A stretch of DNA of 64,000 nt, from NCBI RefSeq assembly GCF_030766825.1, contig NZ_JASFDV010000002.1:1-64000 (forward strand). The letters are read 5' to 3'. A program made the position numbers and the translations under genes. This DNA comes from Nocardiopsis sp. CC223A (GTDB taxonomy: Bacteria; Actinomycetota; Actinomycetes; Streptosporangiales; Streptosporangiaceae). A model generated the notes under the pieces. It did no database searches. It was given only the letters and a program-made list of their open reading frames with translations, and had not been told where the DNA came from. This document shows, piece by piece, positions 48,097-56,809 of the stretch; position 1 is the first letter of the stretch, and every line of letters begins with the position of its first letter.

Positions 48097-48900
48097 GTGG
48101 GGGTCCTCCCCCGCCGCTGGGGCGACCCCGGGAACACCCGCTCGCTGCGGCACCCGCGGGAGGTCCCGCTGCTGGCGATGTGCGTCGGAGCGACCCTGTT
48201 CACCGTGGCGGGCGCGGTCAGCCGCGCCTACTCCGGTGACCCCAACGAACCGCTGCTGCTGCTCAGCATCCCCGCGCTGGTGTACTTCGTGCGCGGCCAG
48301 CTGTACGCGCGCCAGCGGGTCAACGGGGTGCGGATCACCGAGGGGCAGTTCCCCGAGGTGCACCGGATGGTGGTCGAGGCCGCGCGGGCGTTCGGGATGC
48401 GGCGGGTACCCGAGGCGTACGTGGTGCCCGGCAACGGGGTGCTGAACGCCTTCGCCTCCGGGCACGGGTCGCGGCGGTACGTCGCCGTCAACAGCGACCT
48501 GTTCGAGGTGGGCGTGCGACTGGGCGACCCGGACGCGCTGCGGTTCTTCATCGGGCACGAGGTCGGCCACATCGCCGCCGGGCACACGTCGTTCTGGCGG
48601 CAGTTCGGGATCTCCGTCGCCAACGTCATCCCCGGGGTGGGCAGCAGTCTGGGGCGGGCGCAGGAGTACACGGCCGACAACCACGCCTACGCGTTCTGCC
48701 CCGAGGGCGTGCAGGGGTTCCGGGTGATGGCCGCGGGCAAGTACCTGTACCGCTCCGTCGACTTCCAGGACATCGCCGACCGCGCCCACACCGACACCGG
48801 GTTCTTCGTGCTCCTGGTCAACCTCCTGTCCGGCCACCCCGTCAACACGTTCAGGTTCGCCGCCCTGGCCGACCGCAGCCGGCCCGGCCGGGTGTTCTGA
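48097..48900 (+). CDS. M48-family membrane zinc metalloprotease
   Basis: HtpX/Ste24-type protease of 267 residues. Two hydrophobic segments lie near 26-62 (LLAMCVGATLFTVAGAV; LLLLSIPALVYFVRG). The zinc motif HEVGH is in FFIGHEVGHIAAGH near 151, and the third ligand Glu is in AQEYTADNHAYAF near 187, so it is likely active. NGVLNAFASGHGSRRYVAVNSDLF is a family segment before the active site. It is coupled to the M20 gene in front of it. It probably acts in membrane protein quality control. Confidence 0.9.
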   Translation: MGVLPRRWGDPGNTRSLRHPREVPLLAMCVGATLFTVAGAVSRAYSGDPNEPLLLLSIPALVYFVRGQLYARQRVNGVRITEGQFPEVHRMVVEAARAFGMRRVPEAYVVPGNGVLNAFASGHGSRRYVAVNSDLFEVGVRLGDPDALRFFIGHEVGHIAAGHTSFWRQFGISVANVIPGVGSSLGRAQEYTADNHAYAFCPEGVQGFRVMAAGKYLYRSVDFQDIADRAHTDTGFFVLLVNLLSGHPVNTFRFAALADRSRPGRVF

Positions 48901-48903
48901 CGT

Positions 48904-51054
48904 TCAGGCGTCGTCGCGCTGCCGGGGCAGCCTGGCCGCCACCTGCGGCGGCAGCGGCTCGTGGCGCAGGTAGCGGCGGGTGAACACACCCGTTCCGTGC
49001 GACAGCGAACGCAGCTCCACCGCGTAGCGGGTGATCTCCAGCTCGGGGACCTCCGCCCGGATGACCGCCCGGCCGCCCGGGGCCGGCTCGGAGCCCACCA
49101 CCCGGCCGCGGCGCGCCGACAGGTCGCTCATCACGGTCCCCAGCAGCTCGTCGTCGACCTCCACCTCCACCGAGTCCACCGGCTCCAGCATCGCCAGCTC
49201 CGCGGCGGCCGCCGCGTCCTTGAGCGCCAGCCGGGCCGCCTTCTGGAACGCCATGTCGGAGGAGTCCACCGAGTGGGCCTTGCCGTCGTAGAGGGTCACC
49301 CGGATGTCCACCAGCGGGTAGCCGGTGTCCACGCCGTCGGCCATCTGGGCGCGTACGCCCTTCTCCACGGACGGGATGTACTGGCGCGGGACCACACCGC
49401 CCACGATCCTGTCGACGAACTCCAGGCCCGCGCCCGACTCCAGCGGCTCCACCTTGATCCGGCAGATGCCGAACTCGCCGTGGCCGCCGCTCTGCTTGAC
49501 GTTGCGTCCCATGCCCTCGGCCGGACAGGAGAACGTGGTGCGCAGCGGGACGCGCACCTCGTCGGTCTCCACCCGCACCCCGTACCGGTGCCCCAGCCGG
49601 TCCAGTGCCGCGTCCAGGTGCGCCTCGCCCAGGGTCCACAGCACCATCTGGTGGGTCTCCGGGTTCACCTCCACCCGCAGCGACGGGTCCTCGGCCACCA
49701 GCCGCGCCACCGAGTGCGACAGTTTGTCCTCGTCGGCGGAGGACGCCGCGGAGATCGCCACCGGCAGCAGCGGTTGCGGGAAGTGCCACGGCGCCACCCG
49801 TAGCGGGCGCTCCGGCGAGGAGAGCGTGTCACCGGTGCGGGCGTCGGGCAGCTTGGCCACCAGGCAGACGTCGCCCGCCCCCACCGCGCCCACCGGGTGG
49901 TTGTCCCGTCCGACCGGCACCGACAGGCCGCCCGCCCGCTCGTCGCGGCCAGAGGTGTCCAGGTCGTCCGAGCCGGTCAGCCCCGACGGGACGCCGTGGC
50001 CGTGCAGGTGGACCACCGAGTCCGGGGACAGGGTCCCCGAGAACACCCGGACCAGGCTGGTGCGGCCCACGTACGGGTCGCTGGCGGTCGCCAGCACCTC
50101 CGCCACCAGCGGGCCGTCCGGGTCGCAGGACAGGCCGCGCACCGGGCGGGTCTGTAGGTCCACCACCTCCGGGAAGGGGCGGCGGGTCGGGTCCGGGCAG
50201 GAGACCGGGAGCTCGCGCAGGAGTTCGCGCACGCCCACGCCCGTGGTGGTGCCGATCGCCAGCACCGGGTGGAAGCCGCCCGCGGCCACGGCCTTCTGGA
50301 GGTCGGCGATGAGCAGGTCCGGGTCGAGTGCGCCGCCCTCCATGTAGCGCTCCATGAGGACCTCGTCCTCGCTCTCGGTGATGACCTCCTCCACGAGGGT
50401 CTCCCGCAATGCCGCGGCCCGGTCGCTCAGGTTCTCCGGCGGGGTGTGCCCCTCGGCGGAGTCGTAGTCGTGGTAGCGCTCGGAGACCAGGCCCCACAGG
50501 CCGACCAGCCGCCGGTCCTCGCCGGAGCCCTCGAAGGCCGGGAGGTAGGCGGCGTGGACGCCGTCGCCGAAGGCCTTGCGGCACTGGGCCACCACGTCCT
50601 CGAAGTCGGCGCGGGGGTGGTCCACCTTGGTGACCGCGACCGCGCGCGGCATGCCCACCGCGGCGCACTCCTCCCACAGCACCCGGGTGCGGCCGTCGAC
50701 GCCCTCCAGGGCGGAGACGACGAACAGGGCGGCGTCGGCGCCGCGCAGCCCGGCGCGCATGGCGCCGATGAAGTCGGCGTAGCCGGGGGTGTCCAGAAGG
50801 TTCACCTTGACGTCGCCGACCATGACCGGGTTGACGGTCAGGTGCACCGAGCGCTTCTGGCGGATCTCCACCTCGTCACGATCGCTGACGGTCGTGCCCT
50901 CCTCCACGCTGCCGGGCCGGTGGATCGTCCCGGCAGCCGAGAGGAGGGCCTCGACCAGGCTCGTCTTGCCGGCGCCGGTCGGTCCGACCAGCGCGATGTT
51001 GCGGATGTGCGCGGGCCCTGCGGCCCTCGGTACGTCTACGGTTCGATCGACCAT
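48904..51054 (-). CDS. Elongation factor G-like protein (EF-G2)
   Basis: Translational GTPase of 716 residues of the EF-G2 type, which occurs beside canonical EF-G in actinobacteria and has no settled role. The G domain has GPTGAGKTSLVEALL near 24, DTPGYADF near 90 and TKVDH near 145 (Thr for the usual Asn in NKxD). The switch-I ERGITI is replaced by KRSVHL. Domains II-V follow, with GIGRNVKQSGGHGEFG-like EGMGRNVKQSGGHGEFG near 535 and a normal C-terminus. ATG 51054 gives the family N-terminus; its ribosome binding site is weak. Canonical fusA is not in the window. Confidence 0.92.
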   Translation of the reverse strand: MVDRTVDVPRAAGPAHIRNIALVGPTGAGKTSLVEALLSAAGTIHRPGSVEEGTTVSDRDEVEIRQKRSVHLTVNPVMVGDVKVNLLDTPGYADFIGAMRAGLRGADAALFVVSALEGVDGRTRVLWEECAAVGMPRAVAVTKVDHPRADFEDVVAQCRKAFGDGVHAAYLPAFEGSGEDRRLVGLWGLVSERYHDYDSAEGHTPPENLSDRAAALRETLVEEVITESEDEVLMERYMEGGALDPDLLIADLQKAVAAGGFHPVLAIGTTTGVGVRELLRELPVSCPDPTRRPFPEVVDLQTRPVRGLSCDPDGPLVAEVLATASDPYVGRTSLVRVFSGTLSPDSVVHLHGHGVPSGLTGSDDLDTSGRDERAGGLSVPVGRDNHPVGAVGAGDVCLVAKLPDARTGDTLSSPERPLRVAPWHFPQPLLPVAISAASSADEDKLSHSVARLVAEDPSLRVEVNPETHQMVLWTLGEAHLDAALDRLGHRYGVRVETDEVRVPLRTTFSCPAEGMGRNVKQSGGHGEFGICRIKVEPLESGAGLEFVDRIVGGVVPRQYIPSVEKGVRAQMADGVDTGYPLVDIRVTLYDGKAHSVDSSDMAFQKAARLALKDAAAAAELAMLEPVDSVEVEVDDELLGTVMSDLSARRGRVVGSEPAPGGRAVIRAEVPELEITRYAVELRSLSHGTGVFTRRYLRHEPLPPQVAARLPRQRDDA

Positions 51055-51213
51055 CCCACTGCCCTGCCCTTCGGGATCCGTACGGGGCCGGCCGGTCACC
51101 GACCTCGATGTGACCTGTGACACTCTCTACGGTCGCCTCTGGTCCGGATAACCACAAGAGGACGATGTCCGGCATGTGCTCTATGGCTCGTTTCGGACCT
51201 CTACTATTGCCCC

Positions 51214-52962
51214 GTGCCATGGTCCGAGACACTTCCTCAGTTCAGCCTCGCGGGGACCCTGCTGACGGTCCTGCTGCTCTTCTTCGCGGCGTTCGGCGAG
51301 CCCTACCTCGGCAGGCGGACCTTCGCCTGGCTGTCCCGCCGCCGCGATACGGACGCTAACGCGCTGGTCAAGGTGCACGCCGTGACCATGGGTGTACACG
51401 CGCTGTGGGGGGCGCTGGTACTGGTCGTGCTGTTCACCTCCCCGGACCTGGCCGCCGCCGACCTCGGCCTCCGGCTGCCGCACGCGTTGGGCCCCGTGGT
51501 GGGCGGCGCGCTGGGCGGCCTGCTCGCCCTGGTGGTGCTGTGGGTCCTGGTCAACGGGCTGCCGCCGTGGCTGAAGGACCGCCTGCCCCGGGGCAGGCCG
51601 AAGGGGCGCAAGCGCGGCGGCCGCCGCGTGGCCGCGGACCGGCCGGTGTCCCTGCCCGAGCCCGAGCGGGACCGGTGGCTGCTGATCCCCTACACGCGCA
51701 ACGAGCGCCTGGCCGCGGTCGGCGCCGCGGTGACCGGCGGCCTGTGCGCGGAGCTGCTCTACCGGGGGCTGTTCATCGTCCTGGTGGCGAGCATGGGCGT
51801 GCCCCTGTGGATCGGCGCGGTGCTGTCGGTGCTGCTCTTCGCGGTGGCCTACCTGTACCAGGGCTGGTGGGGGCTGGTCAGTGCGGGGGCGTCGGGCACC
51901 CTGTTCGTGGTCCTGTACCTGGGCACGGGCAGCCTCTGGGTGCCGGTCCTGGTCCACGTGGCGCTGAACCTGCGCTCGCTGGCCTTCCCCCCGGCCGAGC
52001 TCCGCGAGGAGTCGTACGCCTACGACGGGTACGAGGACGACGGGTACGAGGACGACGCCCCCGGTCCCCCCACCGCTCCGACCCCTCCGCACGGCACCCC
52101 GGCCCTCGCGGCCCCGCCCGCCCTCGCAGCGCCTCCCGGCGTGCCGGGCACCGGCCCCCGGCCCGCCGGCGCGCACGGCGGTCCGCAGTCGGGTTCGGCG
52201 GTGTCGTGGGGTACGCCTGCCGGTGGCGTGCCTGCTCCGGGTGGGGTGGAGTCCGGTTTCGGTGTTCATGGTGTTGGTGGGGCACCGGGGGCGGATGGTG
52301 GTTCCTCGCCCGCACCGGTTCGGGGCGTCGATCCTCGCGGTGGTCCGCAGTCGGGTCCGATGGCGTCGTGGGGTACGCCTGCCGGTGGCGTGCCCGCCCC
52401 CGGCGGTGTCCATGCCGCGGGTCGGGGCATCGGCCGCCGGTCGGATGAACCCGTACGGGGCGCCGACCCGCAGGGCGGACCACGGCCCGGTGCACCGGCA
52501 TGGGGGGCTCCGGGGGCGCCCGGGTACGGCGGAACCGGCCTCCACTCCGGCGCGCACGGTGCCGACGGGGCACCGGGTACCGGTCCGCGGCCGGGCCACG
52601 ACCATCGGGGCGAGCCCCGGGGCGGCGGAACTCCCTACCCGGGCGGGGCGGAGTACCGGCCCGGTGCCCACGGTGCGGGTGCGGCGGGGCCGGGGAACCG
52701 GCCGCAGCCCGGTACGCCCGCCGGGGGGCCGCCCCCGTTCGGTGACGGCCGTCGGCCGGACCCGTCGGCCCGGGGTACCGGGCCGCAGCCCGGCGCCCCG
52801 TACCGGGGCGCGTCCGGGCCCGCCGGGGACGCCGCGTGGAACGGTGACGCACTCGGCGGATACGGCGGCGGCGACCTCCTCGGCGGGGACACCGCCGACG
52901 AGTACGGGAACCGCCCGCTCTACCCCGACGAGCGGATCGACCGGCGCTTCGGCGACCACTGA
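51214..52962 (+). CDS. CPBP-family intramembrane protein, catalytic residues lost, with long low-complexity tail
   Basis: Relative of Abi/CAAX-protease (CPBP) membrane glutamic proteases, 582 residues. About six helices occupy residues 10-265. Motif 1 is CAELLYRGLF near 180, where families have EExxxR, so the first Glu is Ala. Motif 2 is FAVAYLYQG near 209, where His is replaced by Tyr. Motif 3 HVALN near 249 is intact. Without Glu and His the protease is probably inactive or altered. Residues 275-582 are a Gly/Pro/Ala-rich disordered tail containing a 54-residue duplicated segment. Its start is close to the divergent EF-G2 gene. Role unknown. Confidence 0.82.
   Translation: MPWSETLPQFSLAGTLLTVLLLFFAAFGEPYLGRRTFAWLSRRRDTDANALVKVHAVTMGVHALWGALVLVVLFTSPDLAAADLGLRLPHALGPVVGGALGGLLALVVLWVLVNGLPPWLKDRLPRGRPKGRKRGGRRVAADRPVSLPEPERDRWLLIPYTRNERLAAVGAAVTGGLCAELLYRGLFIVLVASMGVPLWIGAVLSVLLFAVAYLYQGWWGLVSAGASGTLFVVLYLGTGSLWVPVLVHVALNLRSLAFPPAELREESYAYDGYEDDGYEDDAPGPPTAPTPPHGTPALAAPPALAAPPGVPGTGPRPAGAHGGPQSGSAVSWGTPAGGVPAPGGVESGFGVHGVGGAPGADGGSSPAPVRGVDPRGGPQSGPMASWGTPAGGVPAPGGVHAAGRGIGRRSDEPVRGADPQGGPRPGAPAWGAPGAPGYGGTGLHSGAHGADGAPGTGPRPGHDHRGEPRGGGTPYPGGAEYRPGAHGAGAAGPGNRPQPGTPAGGPPPFGDGRRPDPSARGTGPQPGAPYRGASGPAGDAAWNGDALGGYGGGDLLGGDTADEYGNRPLYPDERIDRRFGDH
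52180..52405. repeat. 162-bp-period duplication inside the CPBP tail
   Basis: The segment starting GGTCCGCAGTCGGGT at 52180 recurs at 52342 with about 65 bp strongly conserved, encoding GGPQSG...SWGTPAGGVPAPGGV twice. The DNA between copies is unusually T-rich for this gene. Confidence 0.85.
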
Positions 52963-52989
52963 CCGCACCGCCGGGGACACCCCGTCGAG

Positions 52990-53026
52990 GCCCGCCCGTA
53001 TCCGGGTCGGGCGGAGACGGGCGGGC
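52990..53026 (+). terminator. Hairpin after the CPBP gene
   Basis: Ten-bp perfect stem GCCCGCCCGT / ACGGGCGGGC with a 17-base loop, 27 bases after the stop codon. Confidence 0.65.
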
Positions 53027-53102
53027 GTTCCGGATTCGGAGGTCGTGTCCGACACACCCGGTGCGGGTTTTCCGATCGGGACGGATCGGGCACGATGGAG
53101 GT

Positions 53103-53882
53103 GTGTCCGACGCCATCGACCATCCGCAGTCGACCTCCCAGCGCTACTGGCTCACCACCGCCGACGGTGTCGGCATCGACTCCGTGCTGCTGCGCGGCGC
53201 CCCCGGCCGCACCGCTGCCGTCGTGCTGGCCAACGGCTTCACCGGCAGCTACCGCAGCCCCCACACCCGGGCGATCGCCGAATCCTTCAGCCTGATCGCG
53301 GACGTCATGACCTTCGACTTCCGCGGCCACCACGGCTCCGGCGGGTACAGCACCGTCGGCGACGCCGAGATCCACGACCTGGAGGCCGTCGTCTCCCACC
53401 TGCGGGGACTCGGCTACACCTCCATCGCCACGGTCGGCTTCTCCATGGGCGCCGCCGTCGTCGTGCGCCACGCCGCGGTCTACAAGGGCGTCGCCGCGGC
53501 GGTCTCCATCAGCGCGCCGAGCCGCTGGTACTACCGCGGCACCCGGCGGATGCGGCTGATCCACCTGGGCGTGGGCCGCACCGCGGGCCGCTTCTTCCTG
53601 CGCAGCTTCCGCAAGGTCCGCGTCGCCGACCGCGGCTGGGACACCCGGCCCGCCGAACCCCGGGAGATCGCCGGGGACGTCGCGCCCGCTCCGCTGCTGG
53701 TCGTCCACGGCGAGGCCGACACCTACTTCCCCACCTCCCACGCCACCGCCATCTACGAGGCCGCCGCCGACCCCAGGGAGCTGTGGATCGTCCCCGGCAT
53801 GGGCCACGCCGAACCGGCCGTGTCCCCGGAGCTGACGCTCCGGCTGCGCTCGTGGCTGCGGGAGCACCTCGCCCTCGAATGA
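53103..53882 (+). CDS. Alpha/beta hydrolase
   Basis: Serine hydrolase of about 259 residues. The nucleophile elbow is GFSMGA (Ser near 114), the oxyanion segment LANGFTGSYRSPH near 42, the acid probably Asp in VVHGEADTYFP near 208 and the His in VPGMGHAEP near 234. There is no signal peptide or membrane helix. GTG 53103 has GGAGG immediately upstream with very short spacing, so the start is uncertain; GTG 53061 would add 14 residues. The MFS gene follows 22 bp later in the same direction. The substrate cannot be deduced. Confidence 0.87.
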   Translation: MSDAIDHPQSTSQRYWLTTADGVGIDSVLLRGAPGRTAAVVLANGFTGSYRSPHTRAIAESFSLIADVMTFDFRGHHGSGGYSTVGDAEIHDLEAVVSHLRGLGYTSIATVGFSMGAAVVVRHAAVYKGVAAAVSISAPSRWYYRGTRRMRLIHLGVGRTAGRFFLRSFRKVRVADRGWDTRPAEPREIAGDVAPAPLLVVHGEADTYFPTSHATAIYEAAADPRELWIVPGMGHAEPAVSPELTLRLRSWLREHLALE

Positions 53883-53904
53883 GCACATGGGCTAGAAAGG
53901 GAGG

Positions 53905-55083
53905 ATGATCCCCTCTTCTTCCTCCGTCGGCGCGGCCCCCGGCCTCCGAGGCCGCGGCTTCGCCCTGCTCATCGTCGCCACCGCCGTCGGACTGTGCGGC
54001 TTCGCCGCCGTCCTGCCCCTGGTGCCGCTGTGGGCGATCCGGGGCGGGGCGGGGGAGTTCGGCGCCGGGACCACCACCGCGGCGTTCATGCTCACCACCG
54101 TCCTCACCCAGCTGGCCATGCCCCGGGTGCTCGAACGCGGCGGCTACCGCTGGGCCTTCCCCGCGGGCTCGCTCATCATGGGCCTGCCCACCCCGCTGTT
54201 CGCCCTCAGCACCGACCTGGCCCCCCTCATCGCGATCTCCGCGGTCCGCGGGGTGGGCTTCGGCATGGTCAGCGTCGCCGGGACGGCGCTGGCCGCCCGG
54301 CTGGTCCCGCCCGAGCAGGTGGGCCGGGCCACCGGCTACTACGGGCTGGCGGTGGGCCTGCCGCAGGTCGTCATCCTGCCGGGCGGCGTCGCCCTGGCGC
54401 TCGACCTCGGCTTCGACACGGCGTTCTGGCTCACCGGCCTGTGCTCCCTGATCGGCGCCGCCCTGTCGGCGGGCGTCTGGTTCGCCGACGGCGGCCGCAA
54501 CCGCCCGCTGCTGCGCGCGACGCCGCGCCCGGCCCAGGACGCCGGCCGCGGCGCCTCCCTGGCCGGTCCGCTGGTGCTCATGCTGCTGACCGCCTCGTCG
54601 GCCGGGGCCGTCGTCACCTTCGTCGCGGTGCCCCTGGCCGATACCCCCTGGCTCGTGGGCGCGTCCCTGGCCGCCTACGCGGCGCTGGTGGTGGTCGGCC
54701 GGTGGAGCGCTGGGTCCTCCTACGACCGCTACGGCCGCACCCTGTTGCTGCTGCCCGGGATGGCGGCCGCCGTCTGCGGCACCGCTCTGATCGCCGCGGG
54801 CCTGTGGGGCCAGGACGGCTGGGTCCTGGCCGGTGCCGCCCTGTTCGGCCTGGGGTTCGGCGCGGTCCAGAACGAGACCGTCACCCTCATGCTGAACCGC
54901 GCCGGCCCGACCGGTCAGGGTCGGGCCAGCGCGGTGTGGAACATCGGCTACGACGCCGGCGCCGGGGCCGGCGCGATGTCGCTGGGCCTGCTCATCCAGA
55001 CGCTGGGCTACGGTCCGGCCTTCGCGGCGCTGGCCGTGGCGCTGGCGGCCGTCCTGCCCCTGGCGCGGGTCAGTAGGCGGTGA
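53905..55083 (+). CDS. Major facilitator superfamily transporter
   Basis: A 392-residue MFS protein with twelve predicted helices and short loops. RLVPPEQVGRATGYYGLAVGLPQ near 133 and SYDRYGRTLLLLPGM near 273 are the expected cytoplasmic-loop features of sugar-efflux or drug-efflux type members. AAAGGGAGG directly precedes ATG 53905. It runs in the same direction as the hydrolase and may form an operon with it. Its 3' end overlaps the convergent peptidase gene by 14 bp. Substrate unknown. Confidence 0.88.
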   Translation: MIPSSSSVGAAPGLRGRGFALLIVATAVGLCGFAAVLPLVPLWAIRGGAGEFGAGTTTAAFMLTTVLTQLAMPRVLERGGYRWAFPAGSLIMGLPTPLFALSTDLAPLIAISAVRGVGFGMVSVAGTALAARLVPPEQVGRATGYYGLAVGLPQVVILPGGVALALDLGFDTAFWLTGLCSLIGAALSAGVWFADGGRNRPLLRATPRPAQDAGRGASLAGPLVLMLLTASSAGAVVTFVAVPLADTPWLVGASLAAYAALVVVGRWSAGSSYDRYGRTLLLLPGMAAAVCGTALIAAGLWGQDGWVLAGAALFGLGFGAVQNETVTLMLNRAGPTGQGRASAVWNIGYDAGAGAGAMSLGLLIQTLGYGPAFAALAVALAAVLPLARVSRR

Positions 55084-56044
55084 TGTGCACGTGGTCGTAG
55101 TGGTTCTGGGTGATGCTGCCCCGGTCGTTCATGAACCGCCACGACCGGTTGGCCGAGTGCCAGATCTGCTGCTCCCAGATCACGTACTCCACGCCGAGCC
55201 GGTCGGCGTTGTTGATCGCGTAGTCGGCGATCCGCTGCCCCCAGGCCTTGTTGTCCGCCGAGGGGTGGGTGCCGTAGCTCACCATGAAGTCGCAGGCCCG
55301 CCCCTGGCCGTGGTCGTCGGCGCTGTTGCGCCAGCAGCCAACCGGGAGCGGGACGCCGACGTTGCGGATGATCTCGTCGCGGATCGCGGCCATGCGGGGG
55401 GTGGTCTGCGCCCACCCATTGCCGACGGCGCTCTGCGGGATGTCGCCGGTGCCGCCGCCCGCGGGCGGTTCGGGCACCTGTGACTCCTCGTACTCCTTGA
55501 TCTTGGCCGCGACCTCCTCCTTGTTCTCTTCGAGTTCCTCGATGAGTTCCTCGGCGTCCTTGAGCTCGACTTCGAGCTCGTCGCGGACCTCCTGGGCCTC
55601 GTCGCGGGTCTCGATCAGACCGGAGATCTGCTCGGCCTGGCTCGCGCCGAGGTAGGTGAGGGTGGCGGCGTCCCCGTACATGTCCTGGGGTTCGCTGGAG
55701 AAGATCACGGAGAACGCGGGGTCGAAGCCGTTGCTGCTGGACTTGTACTGGGTGGCGACGATGGCCGACACCCCCGCGCGCGAGCCGTCGAGCCGCTCCT
55801 CGATCTCCTCAAGGTCCTCCTCGGCCTTCTTGACGCGCTCCTTGACCTCGGTGAACTGGAGCAGTTCGCCCTGGTAGGTCTCTTCGAGCTCGTCGGCTCG
55901 CCGCTCCAACTCCTCGATGTCCACCTCGTCGTCGTCCGGCTCCGCGAGGGCGGTTCCGGGCATGGCGACGGCGAGGGCGGCGACGGCTGACGCCAGCGAC
56001 AGCGCGGCGCGCCTACCGCGCCGTGAACGGGGCGTGGGTGTCAT
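55070..56044 (-). CDS. Secreted coiled-coil protein with LAS/M15-type peptidase-like C-terminal domain
   Basis: Exported protein of 324 residues, likely acting on peptidoglycan. The signal peptide is RRGRRAALSLASAVAALAVAMPGTALA (cleavage near 33). Long coiled coils follow (about 38-100 and 135-190), resembling the hydrolase-regulating part of PcsB/RipA-like proteins. After a Pro/Gly linker, a domain from about 205 has DDHGQGRACDF near 240 (H-x2-G-x-A-x-D) and HYDHVHI at the end (H-x-H), the zinc-ligand pattern of D-Ala-D-Ala/LAS peptidases. ATG 56044 begins the signal peptide. It is similar to proteins annotated with an ARB_07466-like C-terminal domain. Confidence 0.82.
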   Translation of the reverse strand: MTPTPRSRRGRRAALSLASAVAALAVAMPGTALAEPDDDEVDIEELERRADELEETYQGELLQFTEVKERVKKAEEDLEEIEERLDGSRAGVSAIVATQYKSSSNGFDPAFSVIFSSEPQDMYGDAATLTYLGASQAEQISGLIETRDEAQEVRDELEVELKDAEELIEELEENKEEVAAKIKEYEESQVPEPPAGGGTGDIPQSAVGNGWAQTTPRMAAIRDEIIRNVGVPLPVGCWRNSADDHGQGRACDFMVSYGTHPSADNKAWGQRIADYAINNADRLGVEYVIWEQQIWHSANRSWRFMNDRGSITQNHYDHVHITAY

Positions 56045-56229
56045 GTCTGCTCCGAGAGGGTCAGGGGGCATCCGGACGGGGGCACCGTGGCGGAGGATGC
56101 TCAGCCGACCCTATGAGATCGTGGCGTTACATGCCTAGTGCGTTGACTCACGGGACTGTGGGGGAGTGCGCGGGGATGTGTCCGAAGATACCCGTACCGA
56201 AGGACCGGAGTGACCCTTTTGCTCCTGGT

Positions 56230-56781
56230 TCAGCCGGTCCCACCGAAGGCGCTCGGCAGCGGTCCCGCGGCCTTGGTCTCCCCCTGCGGCATGAACCAGT
56301 CCGAACGCCGGATGTCGCGCAGCGCCTTCTTGCGCAGCTCGGGGGTGAGCCGGTCGATGTACAGCACCCCGTCCAGGTGCTGGGTCTCGTGCTGTAGGGC
56401 GCGCGCCATGAGGCCCTCGCCGGACACGGTGACCGGCTCGTTGCGCAGGTCCACACCGGTGACGACCGCGCGCATGGCCCGCCGCGTGGGGTACCAGAGC
56501 CGGGGGATGGACAGGCAGCCCTCCTCGCCGTCCTGGGTCTCCTCGGAGAGCTCGGCCAGCTCGGGGTTGATGACGTAGCCGATGCGCCCCTCGACGTTGT
56601 AGCCGAACACCCGCAGGCCCACCCCGATCTGGGTGGCGGCCACCCCGGCGCGGCCGGGTGCGTCGACGGTGTCCAGCAGATCCTTGACCAGGGCCTCGGT
56701 GTGCCGGTCGAACCTGGTGACGGGCGTGGTCGGGGTGACGAGGACGGGGTCGCCGAAGCGGACGATGGGGCGCAGGGTCAT
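56230..56781 (-). CDS. def: Peptide deformylase
   Basis: Metalloenzyme of 183 residues that removes the formyl group from nascent N-terminal Met. All three motifs are present: GVAATQIGV (motif I GxGxAAxQ, first Gly shifted) near 48, EEGCLSIP (motif II with the metal Cys) near 85 and QHETQHLDGVLY (motif III HExxH) near 128. ATG 56781 gives the standard N-terminus MTLRPIVRFGDPVL; the ribosome binding site is weak. Its upstream region carries a 152-bp tandem duplication, so its promoter may be duplicated. Actinomycetes usually have several def genes. Confidence 0.94.
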   Translation of the reverse strand: MTLRPIVRFGDPVLVTPTTPVTRFDRHTEALVKDLLDTVDAPGRAGVAATQIGVGLRVFGYNVEGRIGYVINPELAELSEETQDGEEGCLSIPRLWYPTRRAMRAVVTGVDLRNEPVTVSGEGLMARALQHETQHLDGVLYIDRLTPELRKKALRDIRRSDWFMPQGETKAAGPLPSAFGGTG

Positions 56782-56809
56782 GCCCACAGGGTAGTCGCTG
56801 CGCCACGTG

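Noticed and set aside
46147-48837. Long minus-strand frame opposite the M20 and M48 genes
   Set aside because: Both metalloprotease genes on the plus strand have complete catalytic motifs; the antisense product is low-complexity.
56045-56229. Possible ydaO-type riboswitch before the secreted coiled-coil peptidase gene
   Set aside because: Such genes often carry one, but I could not find the conserved core in the short 5' region.
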